Shown: positions 27,801 to 39,883 of the stretch, piece after piece
Layout: each line of letters opens with the position of its first letter
How positions within the stretch are numbered: position 1 is the stretch's first letter
From: Chrysomallon squamiferum
Lineage: Eukaryota; Mollusca; Gastropoda; Neomphalida; Peltospiridae
DNA: 64,000 bases
Direction: 5' to 3'
Assembly (NCBI GenBank): GCA_012295275.1
Contig: CM022670.1
Span: 42,039,974-42,103,973, forward strand
Notes under the pieces: model-generated
The model's database searches: none
Told to the model about the DNA's origin: nothing
Seen by the model: the letters and a program-made list of their open reading frames with translations, nothing else
Program-made: the position numbers and the translations under genes

Positions 27801-29619
27801 TTATTATTTTAAATTAATTTTTTTAATCTGTATTTGGGTGATCTGAAACTTAAGATGTGATAGAACCTTAAGCTGTCCAAAGAAATAAAATATAAACATT
27901 ATGTAAAGCAAAGTTAAAAAAACAATCATACAAATGTGTTAACTAAAACAATTTAAAAACTTAAAATTAAGAAATGGAAACAAAACCAGACTTTACACAT
28001 TTTAGAAAGTATTAAATGCAAAATGTATAAATTATAATTGAGTATATGAGCAGAATCACATCCATAACATATACATATATGGATATGTATATGTAAATTT
28101 CTTTTTCTAAATCAAGAAAAAAGTGAACTAACATTGACCTTACTATAAAGTATAATAATGTATAAGGTAAACACAGGCAGTGTGCAGGTGTTCATTGTGT
28201 AACTTAGTATGAAGTTTACTCACATCTGTTGTAAAACCTGGGCCATCACTCGGCCATCACTCAGCTCCTCTGACGTCTGGCACGGGAAATCTACATTGAA
28301 TGTGCTCAGCTGAAAAAGTAATTTTGTTTTTACAAATAATCCTAACTTCAGCTAAAATAAACAGGAGGGGTTTTTTTTTTTTTTTTTTTACTGAAATACA
28401 TTATGCTAATATATTATTACTTGCATGAGCTAACTGTTTTTTTGTTTTTTTTTACCAAATATTATTCTCATACAGTATTACTTCTGTGGGTACATTAAAC
28501 ATTTTTTTGGATGTCCATGTCTTTCAATGAAATAAATCTAATTAAAATATTCCTTTCAATAAAGACAAAACAAAATTCCATTCAATTTTATCATATATTT
28601 CAACAATTCATGTTTACTGTGATCAAATACTGAATTCATTTTAATATTAACATTCCATCTTTGTAAAGGAGACAAAAAAGTGTTATTTCAATGTTGTGTT
28701 TCTGTATATTATAAATGACTATTTTATATATAATGGACTGTCATGGTTATTTTAGATGTACTATGTCTTAGAGACATATCTGCAGTTAGGATTAACTTCA
28801 TGAATTGAGCAACTTTGTGATGGTGGCAAGTCATAAAACTATCAATAGCAATTCAGGATTTGAATTTAACAGATGCAAACAGTTAAAATGCTGTTAGCAC
28901 ATGAAATATGTCTTTATTACCACATACTGTTATCTATCATAATCATTATATCATAGAATCATTTTTATCAGAAATTTGTTTTTGTTTGGTAAACATTTCA
29001 AATTACAATAATAAATCAGTGATAAAAAAATGTAGAAAGATGATCGTTTGTTTATGTTTATTTATATCTAAACTCATTAGATAAATAGAGCTCATTTCAA
29101 CATATGAACTATTCCTGACATATTGATGATATTCCTATCATTTATATTGTCAATTTGTTCATAAAATATTTATTTATTTTTATCTTGTTGGTACGGTAAT
29201 ATTTTACTGATATGTAATAATTATATCATCTTAATTATTATAATACACTGTAAACAAATGTTAAACATGTGACTGTGACCGTGAGTGTGACACTGCCTTT
29301 TAATCCTATTGTGACGAAGTCGTGTGTATACGAAATTTAATCAAATATGAAGGCTTCATTTATAACTTAATGATGGGAGCAGCTTACGCTTCAAAAATTA
29401 CTGGTGTAGTGTCTACTATAAATTACTAAGTGATCGACTTCAGGTATCTGGTTTATAATGGATAATTTCCCGTAGGATGATTATGAAGACCAATAAGTGA
29501 ATAACCCAATATCTGAATATGAATATCTGAATATGAATATTGTCTGGTATTTAACTACTTATTATGACAAATATTCTTACCCATGTTATAAGGCTGTCAC
29601 AAAGTTTATCCCTATCCAT
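15836..29619 (-). CDS. HOOK: HOOK family dynein adaptor, 21 exons, 711 aa
   Basis: Hook proteins link dynein-dynactin to endosomal and other cargo and activate motor movement. Exons (5' to 3'): 29619-29581, 28309-28224, 27481-27412, 27228-27178, 27008-26957, 25792-25644, 25503-25447, 24964-24881, 23697-23603, 23284-23205, 22795-22731, 22395-22312, 21811-21769, 21496-21411, 21117-20953, 20385-20237, 18856-18716, 18532-18229, 17022-16924, 16629-16558, 16000-15836. All are GT-AG and the phases agree. Residues 1-149 form the N-terminal Hook (CH-like) domain; landmarks are LCDSLITW at the start and [20 protein letters not shown], as in vertebrate HOOKs. Residues about 165-630 are heptad-rich coiled coil, broken by a Gly/Pro linker ([12 protein letters not shown]) encoded by exon 16. 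The C-terminal cargo region ends with [10 protein letters not shown] and a Pro-rich tail. Length matches the 718-728 aa of human HOOK3/HOOK1. It is a single ancestral-type Hook; the vertebrate paralogue number cannot be assigned. Confidence 0.96.
16376..16557. repeat. Minisatellite containing copies of the HOOK exon 20 splice donor
   Basis: Four to five degenerate copies of a roughly 37-50 bp unit. Each carries (plus strand) ctcaccaatttacacca followed by catttgtatcacacatg. The array runs directly into the real exon 20 boundary, where the plus strand reads ctactcaccaagtt. Two copies keep ctactcaccaa intact, that is, the donor GTGAGTAG on the transcribed strand. Confidence 0.85.
17034..17515. 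repeat. About 25-bp minisatellite next to HOOK exon 19 acceptor
   Basis: Tandem units of the type cactttacactaaacacagt followed by ataaa fill the intron right up to the acceptor of exon 19 (exon starts at 17022). The first copy begins about 12 bases from the splice site. Confidence 0.9.
17960..18228. repeat. Duplicated HOOK exon 18 end and donor (about 75-bp unit)
   Basis: The segment tatgtactctatctgtctgg plus ccttgtc occurs at about 18065 and 18141, with a more decayed relative at about 17973. The real exon 18 end and donor read tatgtactctacctgtctgg plus ccttgtcac at 18217 onward. The copies carry AT where the true donor has GT on the transcribed strand. Confidence 0.85.
18857..19255. repeat. 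About 75-bp minisatellite abutting HOOK exon 17 acceptor
   Basis: Five copies of a 70-77 bp unit containing tttaaatacacacttctata, ttatctcaatgtag and ttacaaaatatatacaactt. The first copy starts at the acceptor itself (exon 17 begins at 18856). Confidence 0.9.
20390..20850. repeat. About 39-bp minisatellite abutting HOOK exon 16 acceptor
   Basis: About eleven copies of a unit containing atgtgtttataatgtaatgt then atcagtaaaacatacaact. The acceptor of exon 16 (transcribed strand: cattataaacag) lies within the first copy. Confidence 0.9.
22843..22945 (+). repeat. Possible degenerate tRNA-derived SINE
   Basis: The stretch tagcccagtggttaccaga resembles a Pol III A box (TRGCnnAGTGG). A weak B-box-like gcaggtttctccttcc lies about 50 bases downstream. 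No clear poly-A tail or target duplication is visible, so the call is tentative. Confidence 0.25.
23285..23525. repeat. 64-bp minisatellite abutting HOOK exon 10 acceptor
   Basis: Four copies of a 64-bp unit (gaaaaacaaaacatatactg, acacatctcaaacagatctt, aaacagaaagtgtaatgtga). The last is truncated; the first begins at the acceptor of exon 10 (exon starts at 23284). Confidence 0.9.
23707..24780. repeat. Large 24-bp minisatellite in HOOK intron 8
   Basis: More than 40 tandem copies of gttgagtgttcatcataaaa + acaa and close variants. Sub-blocks share the variants tttagttttcatcat, aaccacag and ttcttcataaaa, which suggests block-wise duplication. The array begins about 10 bases from the exon 9 acceptor. 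The unit is 8 codons and stop-free in some frames, giving long repetitive open frames that are not genes. Confidence 0.95.
25765..26216. repeat. 62-bp minisatellite containing HOOK exon 6 start plus its acceptor
   Basis: Copies start at 25765, 25827, 25889 and 25951, followed by shortened copies to about 26110 and two more near 26110 and 26171. Each holds (plus strand) cccagctcagcagggtttcc and gtgttcac, which is the first 28 bases of exon 6, then ctacagtcaaacacacaatc, the acceptor and adjoining intron. Only the copy at 25765-25826 is connected to the rest of exon 6. Confidence 0.93.
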
Positions 29620-30443
29620 GTTATCAAAGAGAGTGACTAATCAAATAAAAAATAAACAAACAATTCTTAAATTAACCATTTGCAGCACCCAATCTGCCAA
29701 ACCAACTCCCCAAAAGTGATCGAAGGCAGGGAGACAACTCCTTGAACTTCCTGTTTTGTTATTGTATTTTCGTACCAATTGGTTCTATTTAAAAATGTAT
29801 GTAGCTGTAAACGTTGAAATTAGGAATCATCTACATTAAACAAGAATAAAGAGCCACACTATTAGTGTAATGATTACCGTATTTAATTTCCAGTTTAAAA
29901 ATACATATTCCAATAAAAACTGTTACACCATCATTTATTCTCTTTCCTTCGAAAAATGTTCGACCATATATCATTATATGATTATATCATATATTATAAT
30001 TAAGTAATTACTAAATTAGTTAGCCTACTTGGTACTTAATTTGCAACATTTTCATGATTTATTTGTGGAGGCTTTTATATATAAAATAAAAATACGATTA
30101 TAAAATGGATTTATATATTTTTGTTGCTGCTGAATTCAATATCTGCTCGAAAAATATTAACCAGTATGTTTATTATCAGATTTTAATTTGTCCTTATGAA
30201 TTAAAATAATTATATAAATAATAAAGGAACAACAATAGCAATAACAATAATATTATTAATAATAATAAAGAACAGAATAAAAAAAAAAGGGGTCATGGAC
30301 CAATGCGTGGCTAGATGCGTAATATTTAACATGTTCACAGTTTATTGTAGCTTTCATTTCCGTGTCGAGTGGTCAAGTCAATTTTAGATTTATGATGTTT
30401 TGTAACTTTCATGTTCGCTGTCTCGACATCTTTCTTTAAAGAA
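29620..30443. promoter_or_regulatory. Shared divergent promoter region, HOOK / RNF170
   Basis: The start codons of HOOK (29619, minus) and RNF170 (30444, plus) face away from each other, 824 bases apart, so both promoters and 5' UTRs must lie here unless further upstream exons exist. No TATA box or clear regulatory motif was recognised; there are AT-rich patches (30190-30290). Confidence 0.6.
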
Positions 30444-33166
30444 ATGGGTTCATATCTTCGTCGAACAAATCTTATTGAGGGTATTGGAAATGAAGTCATT
30501 GTTGGACTAGGAACATTTACCTGTTTGTTGGTGACTTCTCTTGCGTATATTTATAAAAGGTTTGTCAGATTTTCGCAGAATTAACATGATAAATCAAAAA
30601 TAATAAAATAGTAAAAGAAAAATGTTCTTGTAATAATGATATTTTGGTATATATTTTTAAAATTGTTAAAAAAGATACCAGTTTTAATGTTAGACGATTG
30701 AAAATATGGTGCATTTTGAATTAAAATTCAAACAATAATTATATTAAAAGTGTTGATAAAATATTATGTAATTTTAACTTATTTATTTATTTATTTATTT
30801 ATTAACTTTGTAATGAAAATGCTATTCCAGTAATACGAAGTCATTTACAAGAGGATTTAAATACACACGTATAAAATTCAAATGAGCTCAGCATTAATAA
30901 GTTTACTGTTTTACAGCACAAGAAGAAGAACACAACATATTCATCCTGACAGTGCAGGAAATGTTGAAACAACAAGACAGTTTCTACATCAGGAAGATTT
31001 AAATCGTCCAGAAGTCACTCAGTCGGTGAGACAACAGAATGATGGTCAGCTGCAGTGTCCAATCTGTCTGGCTGAGGCGTCGTTTGCAGTGGAGACAAAC
31101 TGTGGTCACCTGTTTTGTGGTTTGTGTTGATCTGTTTATCAGTGAGAAATTTTTAAGTATAAAATGAAGATGAGCTTTATCTTACTCTACCACTAGTTTA
31201 TTAAAGCATGTTTTTTAAAGTATGTAATTTGCTGTTTATGGTTAGGTGGATATAAAATGTCTCTTGGTGCTAACTGAAGAAGGCTAAACTTTCATTGCAC
31301 CTTTATGGGTTTTTTAAAATCATATTACCATTGTTATATGTGTTGTGCAGAATACATCATTAATTCTTTCTTCCTTCTGATTTTATTCACTGGGATAAAG
31401 TATAAAATACTTGTATAGTTCATTTTCATTATATTACAGTACTTTATTTCATATCAAATAAATTGAGATTTTTTAAATTTAATCACAGAATACAAATCTA
31501 GCTTTTAATGATATGTGTACATGCATGCCAGTGAATGGCACTGTTCCGTTATTATCATTTTTATCAAACTTGTATCAGAAATTCATTGCCTTATTTACCA
31601 CATACACATATTAAGTTTACATTAGTTTTTCCCAGTAATGTCCCTTAGTCATTACTATTTAAAATGTAATTTGGTATTTTCTGCTTTCTTATATTTGTGA
31701 GTTGGTAATGCTGGTTTGACATTTTAGTTTATGTATCTATTACTATTAGCTGGTGCTATTTGAAACATTGCTGTTATTAGAATTAGTATATTTATTTATT
31801 TTTATGTAGGTTTTTAAACCACTGTTTTTCTCCTGTTCTTCTCTCACTAGTATTGTTTTACCTGCAGGTCACTGCTGTATAACATACTGGCAACACGGTC
31901 AGTGGCTTGGGGCCATCCGATGTCCAGTTTGTCGACAACAGGTAATAAAAAACACAAACTTTTTAATATTTTCTAAGTCGGTGTGCATTTAATCAGTCTC
32001 CCAAAGCTTTAGGAAACAAGCAGTATAATATAGATTTTATATTTTGAAAGCAGACTGTCCCAGAAATTAATTCTATATTTTAGTTTTTCCTTTTTTATAA
32101 ATGAAGTCCTTTATATGCTGAAATGTGTGTATACGGTCAGAACTGATTTATCAAATGTTAAGATTTGTGTTTATCTCTTTTCAGTGACAACATCTGATGT
32201 CATCTGTTGTATCATTATTTAAAAAAAGAAAATAATTACAACTTGTATTATGAAATATTGGAAGGAACATTAACCATTTTATAGCAGGCTTTATCTCCCC
32301 TTTTCTCTTTTGTTTTCCTAATATAGGTACATGCAAAAGAAGAAAAAAAATTATATATATATATTTATATTTGTTTTTAAATGCAGGTTACAATTCTACT
32401 AAGGAATTTTACAGCTGAAGAAAATAACACAAACAGTCCTGACAAGGAATTAGTGTTAGAGCAAATAAACAATTACAACAGGCGATTCTCTGGTCAGCCT
32501 AGACCTGTGAGTTACAAAATATTTATCACAGAATAAACAACAAAATGCCTCATTTACAAAACACAATAAATTTCAGAACTAGTATGGATTTGTAATATTT
32601 CTTTCAAACACTAAGTAATGTTTGATTCTAATGAACAGTCTGTAATACAGTATATTGAATAACTACATTTTGTTCTTCACAGAGGAGTTCTCTCTTTTCC
32701 AGCAATAATGAATCATGATCTGTATAAGTTATTTCTTTCTCCAGTTTATAATATAACTGATTTCATTTTTATATAATTTTATAGAAACTGATAAAATCTT
32801 ATGGAAATTTTGTTAAACATTAAGTAGTTGTGTGTGTGTATACATACTTACATATATCTTTTTCTTCAGATTTTGGATTATCTACGTGACCTGCCTACAT
32901 TACTTAGACATGCTCTAGCTGAATTTTTCTCTATCGGAGGACTAATTTGGATGTTTCGAATGCGAGTGATTGTCTGTTTCTTAGCTGCATTGTTCTATTT
33001 TATTTCTCCTCTAGATCTCATTCCAGAAGCGGTGTTTGGCCTGCTGGGATTTCTTGATGACATTTTTATTATCGTTCTCTTGGCTATTTATATCACAATA
33101 ATTTACCGTCAGGTGGTAGAGGCACGTGCTAACAATCAGGCTATGAACACCGACCACACCTCTTGA
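30444..33166 (+). CDS. RNF170: RNF170-like ER membrane RING E3 ubiquitin ligase, 5 exons, 269 aa
   Basis: Exons: 30444-30559, 30917-31119, 31868-31941, 32387-32506, 32870-33166; phases agree (2, 1, 0, 0). Exon 1 encodes a short N terminus and one membrane segment (about residues 18-36). The C3HC4 RING spans residues 86-128 (CPICL, CGHLFCGHC, CPVCR) and is split by intron 2. [12 protein letters not shown] follows, as in vertebrate RNF170. The C-terminal part (172-269) has the DUF1232-type region [16 protein letters not shown] with LGFLDD, plus two more membrane segments. In vertebrates RNF170 binds the erlin complex and ubiquitinates activated IP3 receptors; the same role is inferred. All zinc ligands are present. 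The intron 2 donor (gtttgt) is non-consensus. Human RNF170 is 258 aa. Confidence 0.95.
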
Positions 33167-35137
33167 CAGGTAAAACTTGTCTCAGATTTTAAAAACTTTT
33201 CTTCTAAAGATAACCTTACCTGAACATGACTTTATAAATTTAAAGTGTCCAATCTCTTGTCAAACAAGAAAATGTTATTTATTTATAGTTGTTTGTTAAT
33301 GAAATTTAGGAGTAAATGCATAACTATACTAAAATACAAGTCTTGATTACTGAAAAATTAAAAACAACAGAAAAAACTTCAGTAAATAGAAACAATTTCA
33401 AATGACGTTAAGAAACTAATTTGAAATAAACTGGTTTAAGAAGTATATTTTTGTGTTAATATATTACAAAAATAGTTTCTGCTAAATTTCTGTACCTTGT
33501 AAAAAATAACTTGAAAACTGTGTTGGTAAAAAATCAAATTATCAAATTTATGATTCACTATTCAGTTTTATTTCTAACATTCCTTTTTCATACTCTTAAA
33601 CAAAAAGGAACTTTTTTATTATTATACATTATTATTAACATAAACATGATGAAACTCATTCTTTTCTAACATTTGTTTATGTTACATATGTAGTGGCCAC
33701 ACTCTTTTGCTAAACCAGCCCTGTGATTCATCATCTACTAATGTTGCCCATTAAGAATACAGCAAAGTTTCAAGATCAGGGTAACTTTCCTAACATTTAA
33801 CTGCAGTCAAAATATGCATCTGATTTACAAGTTTGTTTATCAGTTATTGTAAAATAAATTACTTTTATTGGTTAATTGTCAAACAAAGGTGTTATTGTGA
33901 AAGTATAACCTCAAATGCATTAGATTATTGTTGTATTTGGCCACTTGCATTTGTTAAGTGACACATTATTTCATGATGTTCAATAAGGCTATTAGTTACC
34001 TGCTGATTTCAGCTGAATAATTTTTGATTCATGCAGTATATTTTTAATATGGCAGTAAATAATATGTCCTGTTATATATATTTATTTATTTTGGTTGTTG
34101 CTTGACTGTAACATGAATGGTTACTGTTCAAATCCATGTATGTGCCTTTAAATAAACGAAAAATTATTGGTTGTATTTATATCTCTGATTTTATATGATT
34201 TATATTAAACAAGCTGCTTGAAATTATGTACATTTGAGAATAAATATGAAGTAGGGTTCACTTCATCAGGTTATGGAAAACAAAAACGTTTCTGTTGTAC
34301 CGTTTAGAAGAATAATTTGAATAGAACTTGTTTTAATTTGTTATTTATGAACCATTTCCAGTGCAGATGGTAAATATTTACTTTTTCAAATTTTTTTTCT
34401 TGCAAATGTATAGTATTCAAAGCAAAGTGCAGATATACTGCATTAATTAACATGCAGTCATTTGCTGCTAAACTTTAACTGAAAAAATGTTTTTGTACAT
34501 TTTTAATGTATTTTTTGTACTTGTAAAAATTATTTCAAAAGAAGTTATTCAAGCCTGATGTAAATTACTAGATAAAAAAAAAAGTTTGTATTTTGTTTCT
34601 ACAAGTTCAGTTATGGTGTTAATTTTAATTATTCTTGTGCTATTTCTATTTGATTAACAACTGTGAAGAAAGTTATTATATCAAATTAAAAGATTATTAA
34701 ACTGTTTTACCTTACTCATTTTTTTAATTGTTTGTATGATATAGATTTTGTTTCAGTAACATTATAAAGGTAACAGGTTTGAGATGAAGTGAAGACTTCT
34801 TTTGGTTTATTTCATAATATTTCATTTAATTGATACAAACATTCTAAATGTTTTACTAAAACATGCATTGTCAGCAAATTTAAATCATCATTAACCAAAT
34901 TTTGGTTGAATGATTTGTGCTTACTTCATTTGAAAAATGTAAGGACATCACTATAATATCCACTAAATTTCATTTGCAGTGACACCAGACTTTTCACTTT
35001 AAACTTTCAGTGAAAAAAACAACAAAAAAACAAATTCAAACTGAACTGCTATTTACTCTCAAGAACTGTCAAGAATAAACAAAAAAACCAGCAGGACACT
35101 GCAAATTAAGAAAATCATGTTTTAGACACAAGTTATG
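33167..35137. other. Tail-to-tail intergenic region, RNF170 and ATP5F1D 3' UTRs
   Basis: No coding exon seen. RNF170 (plus) and ATP5F1D (minus) end toward each other here. A plus-strand AATAAA at about 34151-34156 is one candidate RNF170 poly(A) signal. Confidence 0.5.
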
Positions 35138-38100
35138 TTAATGTTCCAGAGCTTTCTGTATCTGCTCATAACATTCCAGAGCAATCTGTGCCTCAGCCTT
35201 GGCCTTGTCTGAAGAAGCAGATGACAATTCTTGTTGTGCTTTTGTGATTCCATCTCTCACAGCCTGCAAAACAGTTAATTACTTCTCATTAACATAACAT
35301 TATAAACTGAACACAAACTGGATTTTCCACAATTATTTTCCCCCTAATCACTGACATTTAGCCATTTTGATTGTGAATTTGAGGCATTTTTTAAATTTAA
35401 AACAATAAGTAATGTGTAAAATTATTAAAAAAATACTTTCAATGATCTACTTGTACACTTCATATCACTCATTTATATCACCCAAATATTTTCAACTATA
35501 TACTTTTGTTGTTAAACTTAAGCATTAAGACTGTACAGAAAAACAAAACAAAAAACAACCATGCAGTATTTGTATACATACATACATATATATATACGAA
35601 TAGATGTGTGTGTGCAATATTTCTTAGCATCACTTTCTGGCATTTTAACATTAAATATGTTGAAACAAACAACTTTCATTTCAAACACAGACATCACAAT
35701 ATAGCTATATGAACAATAAAACAGAATAACTGAATTGGCAAACTGATTCAAACAAGCACTGACAAATACTCTAAATGTTTTATTATATTTACACAATTTT
35801 CTAAGTGATTTACTGGATCTGTTTAATTGGATTTCTATGCAAATCCTAGTAACTGTACAAGAATGAAATCTTACATGTGAGTCAAATCTGTCAAGAGGGT
35901 GAGCTTCTTCAGCTAAAACCTGAACTGATGAGTCAGCATTTATTGTCACTGATCCACTGCTTACTGTAACAATTCAATATTTGTCTTAACACAAGATAAC
36001 GTTATAGTTAAATAAAAACAACACCAATATTTGTCTTAACATAAACAAGCTAATTTTATAGTTAAATAAAAAACAGATATTTGTCTTAATAACAAACATT
36101 AGTGATAAATTGTTTTAATAAAAACCAAAAACAAAGATGGTTATCTTAATAACAACTTTATAGAATAATAAAAACTGATAAAGAATGTTAATGAACATAT
36201 AAAACGTTTAAAACAAACCAAAATAATTTTTTTAATGACAAAAAACAAAACAAAGTAACTTGAATCATCAATATTTAAACAGAAACAATACCAAAATATT
36301 TCTTGGCAGTTCCATCTTCTTCAAAAACTGTGACAACTCCTGGCTTCAAAACTGCTAGACTGGGAACATGATCTGGCAGAATACCAAAACTACCACTAAA
36401 TGATGGAACATCAACCTGCTTTACTTTAGCACTGTTGTAGTAAACCTTAATAATAAATAAATAAATAAAATAGGCAATAAATCAGAATTCAAAACTGTAA
36501 CAAAGGAAAAGGCATGATAATGGAATAAAACAAAAAGACAGTAACTGGTCCTAAGAGAATAAAATGACTGTCATTATTGGTGAAACCAAACTGTCTTGAT
36601 GGCATAATTTCAGTTAAACCATCAATCTCACTACAAACTATATGCAATTACAGTAATTAACTGTCATACTAACTTTTCAACAAACAAGACATTTTTCAAA
36701 GAAAATCTTTTAAATTTCAATACACCAAAGGTAACTGAGAAATGAAAGTTTAAAACACTTTTAATTTAACATTAAAGACTGCACACAATTCTCTGATGCT
36801 GGTTTATCTGTTAAAATATACTGTACTTATTATCTGTGACTGAAAACACAATGAGCAGTTACTGGATGCTGTCATCACCTGTAATGTTTAATGATAAATT
36901 ACGTGAAATCCTGCAGAGGTTATTTTAAAAATCATTATTGTGATCTACTCTGTTAATATTGTTTATTATATTTATAAAGATATTAATTACAGAACCAAGA
37001 ATGTTATAACCAGCAAATTAATCAATAGCTATTTATGTTGTTGCCAATCTGCAAAACCAAAATTTGGATCTGGACTTTTCCTAAGGCCAATGAACTACTG
37101 TTTGTAACTGTTCAGGTTCAGTCGTGAATCTCTAATTAAAATAATTCTACAACTGAGTTTTGTGACATTGAAGTTTGATTGTGGATGTGTGCAGACATTT
37201 CGGTTAAAGAGGACAACAGGCAGGATCCCACTGTATTAGTTTAAGGGGAGAGAAGTAATTCACCAGCATTTGTGAAAGGGATGGCGGGAATCGGCGGAAC
37301 TGGTGCAAGTTAAACGAAGAGATGGTGCTGAAAATGTTCAGTGTACAAGTACTTTGAACAATCAAAAATACTCCTATAAATAATTGCATCAAATGCATTA
37401 ACTAAACAAGTTTAGTTTATTTGCAATTAAATAAATCAAAGTGTCTGTTACTGGCAAGTGTTTCCTGGTTGTTCTGTTAATTATATTCTTTACATGAATA
37501 TATGCATACAAAATAACACAGACATATTGTTTTGTAACCTTCTGTATGTATTATATACATGTTTGTGTGTGTGTGTGTGTGTGTGAAATGTGAGATAGTT
37601 TTCATTGCTCTGAAAGTAAAAATTCACCAAGCAATATGATAATGAATTTGACGTTGAATTGGCGATGCGCTCTTAATAATAATAATAATTTTTATATTGT
37701 GCGTATCAAGAGCATATCTTTTTATGAAGGACGAAGACAATAGTTTAAAAAGTTGTTTATGTATCTAGGATAACATAGTTATACAGTTGTATGCTGTACA
37801 ATTTGTAGCGATCATTGAAATTCATGTGCAATAATTTAGCCATGCAGTGCCTGCTACAGTAGCCTTCTTTACACAAGCATCTTGAGCTGCAGCAAATTTC
37901 TGAGGTATCGGATGGAAATCCCTTTGTAAATATGACAGTCATCAGTTTGGATTACTTCAGTTTTGTTTAGGGACAAAACCTGTGAACTGCTGACCCCAAA
38001 AGTGCAAAACAATGGCATGACAGCCAGTCTAAATAAATGGGTGGCAGATATTGCTGTTGTTGATGACAAATGGCGGGCGAACTCATAAGCTGTATATGAT

Positions 38101-38828
38101 GGCAGGCCTGCCTTCTCTTACAGTATATAGTGAGACCTCTGATTATTTAACCCTCTAATTAAAAAAATGCATGTAACAGCAAATTTTCAGGATTCTATTA
38201 ATAATTAATATTTATGTAGTCATTATAAACAAAAAGAGCAATATAAGTATTAAGTAATAATTTTATATATGTTCTGCAGGATTTCAGTTTATTACCTTTA
38301 CTGCATTAGTTACTGTGATGACATCTCAGAGGGTATCTGCCAGTTGTACCATCTAATTTTTTTCTAATTAATCAATATATTTTGCTACTTCCTAAATATT
38401 TAGAAATAATAAGAATAATAAAAAATAATAATAATAATAATAAATAAATTTAAAAAAACAAGTATCATTTATACGACTCGAATAAAACTACAAAATAATA
38501 TTGAAAAGGTTCAGCATCAAGACACTCCAGCTAATGACTTAAATTTTAAGTTAAAAACTTAAAAATGATATTAGCCTTACTTAGTTTACTACCCCTTATT
38601 ACTATTGTAACTATATAATATAATATAATATATATAAATATATAATATATTACTTATTAGCCGTAGGATGAGGTACGTTCATTTGATGAAACTTACCTCG
38701 GAAGGAGATGCAAATGTAAACGCCATATCGGCATAATTTCTGTGAGAACTAATCTGACTTTGAGACAAACGAATGCATTGTCTCAGCATTCCACAGCCTC
38801 TAAAAACTGGACGATGAAGTAACGACAT
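35138..38828 (-). CDS. ATP5F1D: Mitochondrial ATP synthase F1 subunit delta, 4 exons, 166 aa
   Basis: It is part of the central stalk of F1Fo ATP synthase (bacterial epsilon homologue), coupling the c-ring to F1. Exons: 38828-38697, 36445-36292, 35963-35875, 35263-35138; phases 0, 1, 0. The N terminus (MSLLHRPVFRGCGMLRQC) is basic and lacks acidic residues, as expected for a mitochondrial presequence. The mature protein starts near MAFTFASPSE (human: MSFTFASP). The beta-sandwich carries VDVPSFSGSFGILPDHVPS and LKPGVVTVFEEDGTAKKYF, then SSGSVTINADSSVQVLAEEA. The last exon supplies the C-terminal helical hairpin (AQQELSSASSDKAKAEAQIA). Human length is 168 aa. Intron 1 is about 2.2 kb and holds repeat-like sequence. 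Confidence 0.96.
35964..36180. repeat. Degenerate tandem repeat abutting ATP5F1D exon 3 acceptor
   Basis: Three to four decayed copies of a roughly 50-60 bp unit (caatatttgtcttaacacaa ... tatagttaaataaaaacaac) begin within about 10 bases of the acceptor at 35964. Confidence 0.7.
37150..38100 (-). mobile_element. Possible decayed transposon-derived segment in ATP5F1D intron 1
   Basis: It is more GC-balanced than the surrounding intron. Two overlapping minus-strand frames (38069-37869 and 37942-37757) look like one older reading frame broken by a shift. One part is Cys-rich (CCSSRCLCKEGYCSRHC). No terminal repeats were found and the family was not recognised. Confidence 0.25.
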
Positions 38829-39464
38829 GATGAACAATTCGCAAATCAGAAATGTCGACCTTCACAGTGAAGGGTGATAACTCTAGAGGTCGATTATTCT
38901 TAGATCTCAAACCACAATTATATAAAAGTTTTGTTACAGTATTTAGCACATATTGAAACATTCCTTTATTTATGTGTTTTGTTTTAGTTCTCTATAACAA
39001 CAATATGTCCTTATAAAATAATAGATAATAAATAATAATGAGAAGAATTATAATTTAAGAAAAATAAAAAGTATTTAAATATAAATAAAAAAGATGATAA
39101 TAACAATAATAATTTAAAAAAAAAAAAAAAAACATTAAAAAACATGCAAGCATTACAAAATGAAAATAATATGATGACTTTCAAAATATTTTATATCCAC
39201 CATTACAAAATCAGTTATAATAAGCATTTACTTTATCTAACATATTTTGGTGCTACTTTGGCGTTTGATATACAACATAAATAAATATCTAGAAAATTTC
39301 TATAAGATAAAATGAAGACCTTAAAATCCTTTTAGATTAATGCACAATACATATATAAGAACATCACATCCAGGCAAACTTCATTTTCGAATAGATATAT
39401 GATTTGGTAATTCATTTGTATTCCACTCTGTGATTCAGAGAGAAGTTGCAAAATATTCGGTTAT

Positions 39465-39852
39465 TCATTCTGACGAATAGGCAGCATACTCATTTAAATC
39501 ATCTAAATTTCCAATAGTCAGGCAATTGAAAGAACCAGGTTAGATTTGAAAATTTGTATTTTGAAAAAGATTAGAGAAGTGAACCAAAGAACCTTCCAAT
39601 CATACCTTGATTATTTCTATTGGCTACAGATGAGGAAGAATGCTGAATATCTTTTTCTTGCATTTCTAGCAGATGTTCGCTCAGTTCATCAATAAAATTA
39701 TTCAAATTTTTCACTTTTTGGCCTGTTCCTATAAATTATAAATATATAATTTTGTTTTTAAATTTGTGCCGTGAAAATTAATAATAAAAAACCAAGAATA
39801 ACCAAAATAGATCACACACCAAAGTAGCACCGATATTTCTTTCTCTAAATTA

Positions 39853-39883
<31 letters not shown>

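Noticed and set aside
35518-35949. 143-codon minus-strand frame as a separate gene
   Set aside because: It contains ATP5F1D exon 3 (to 35875) and then simply reads into the intron past a consensus GTAAGA donor.
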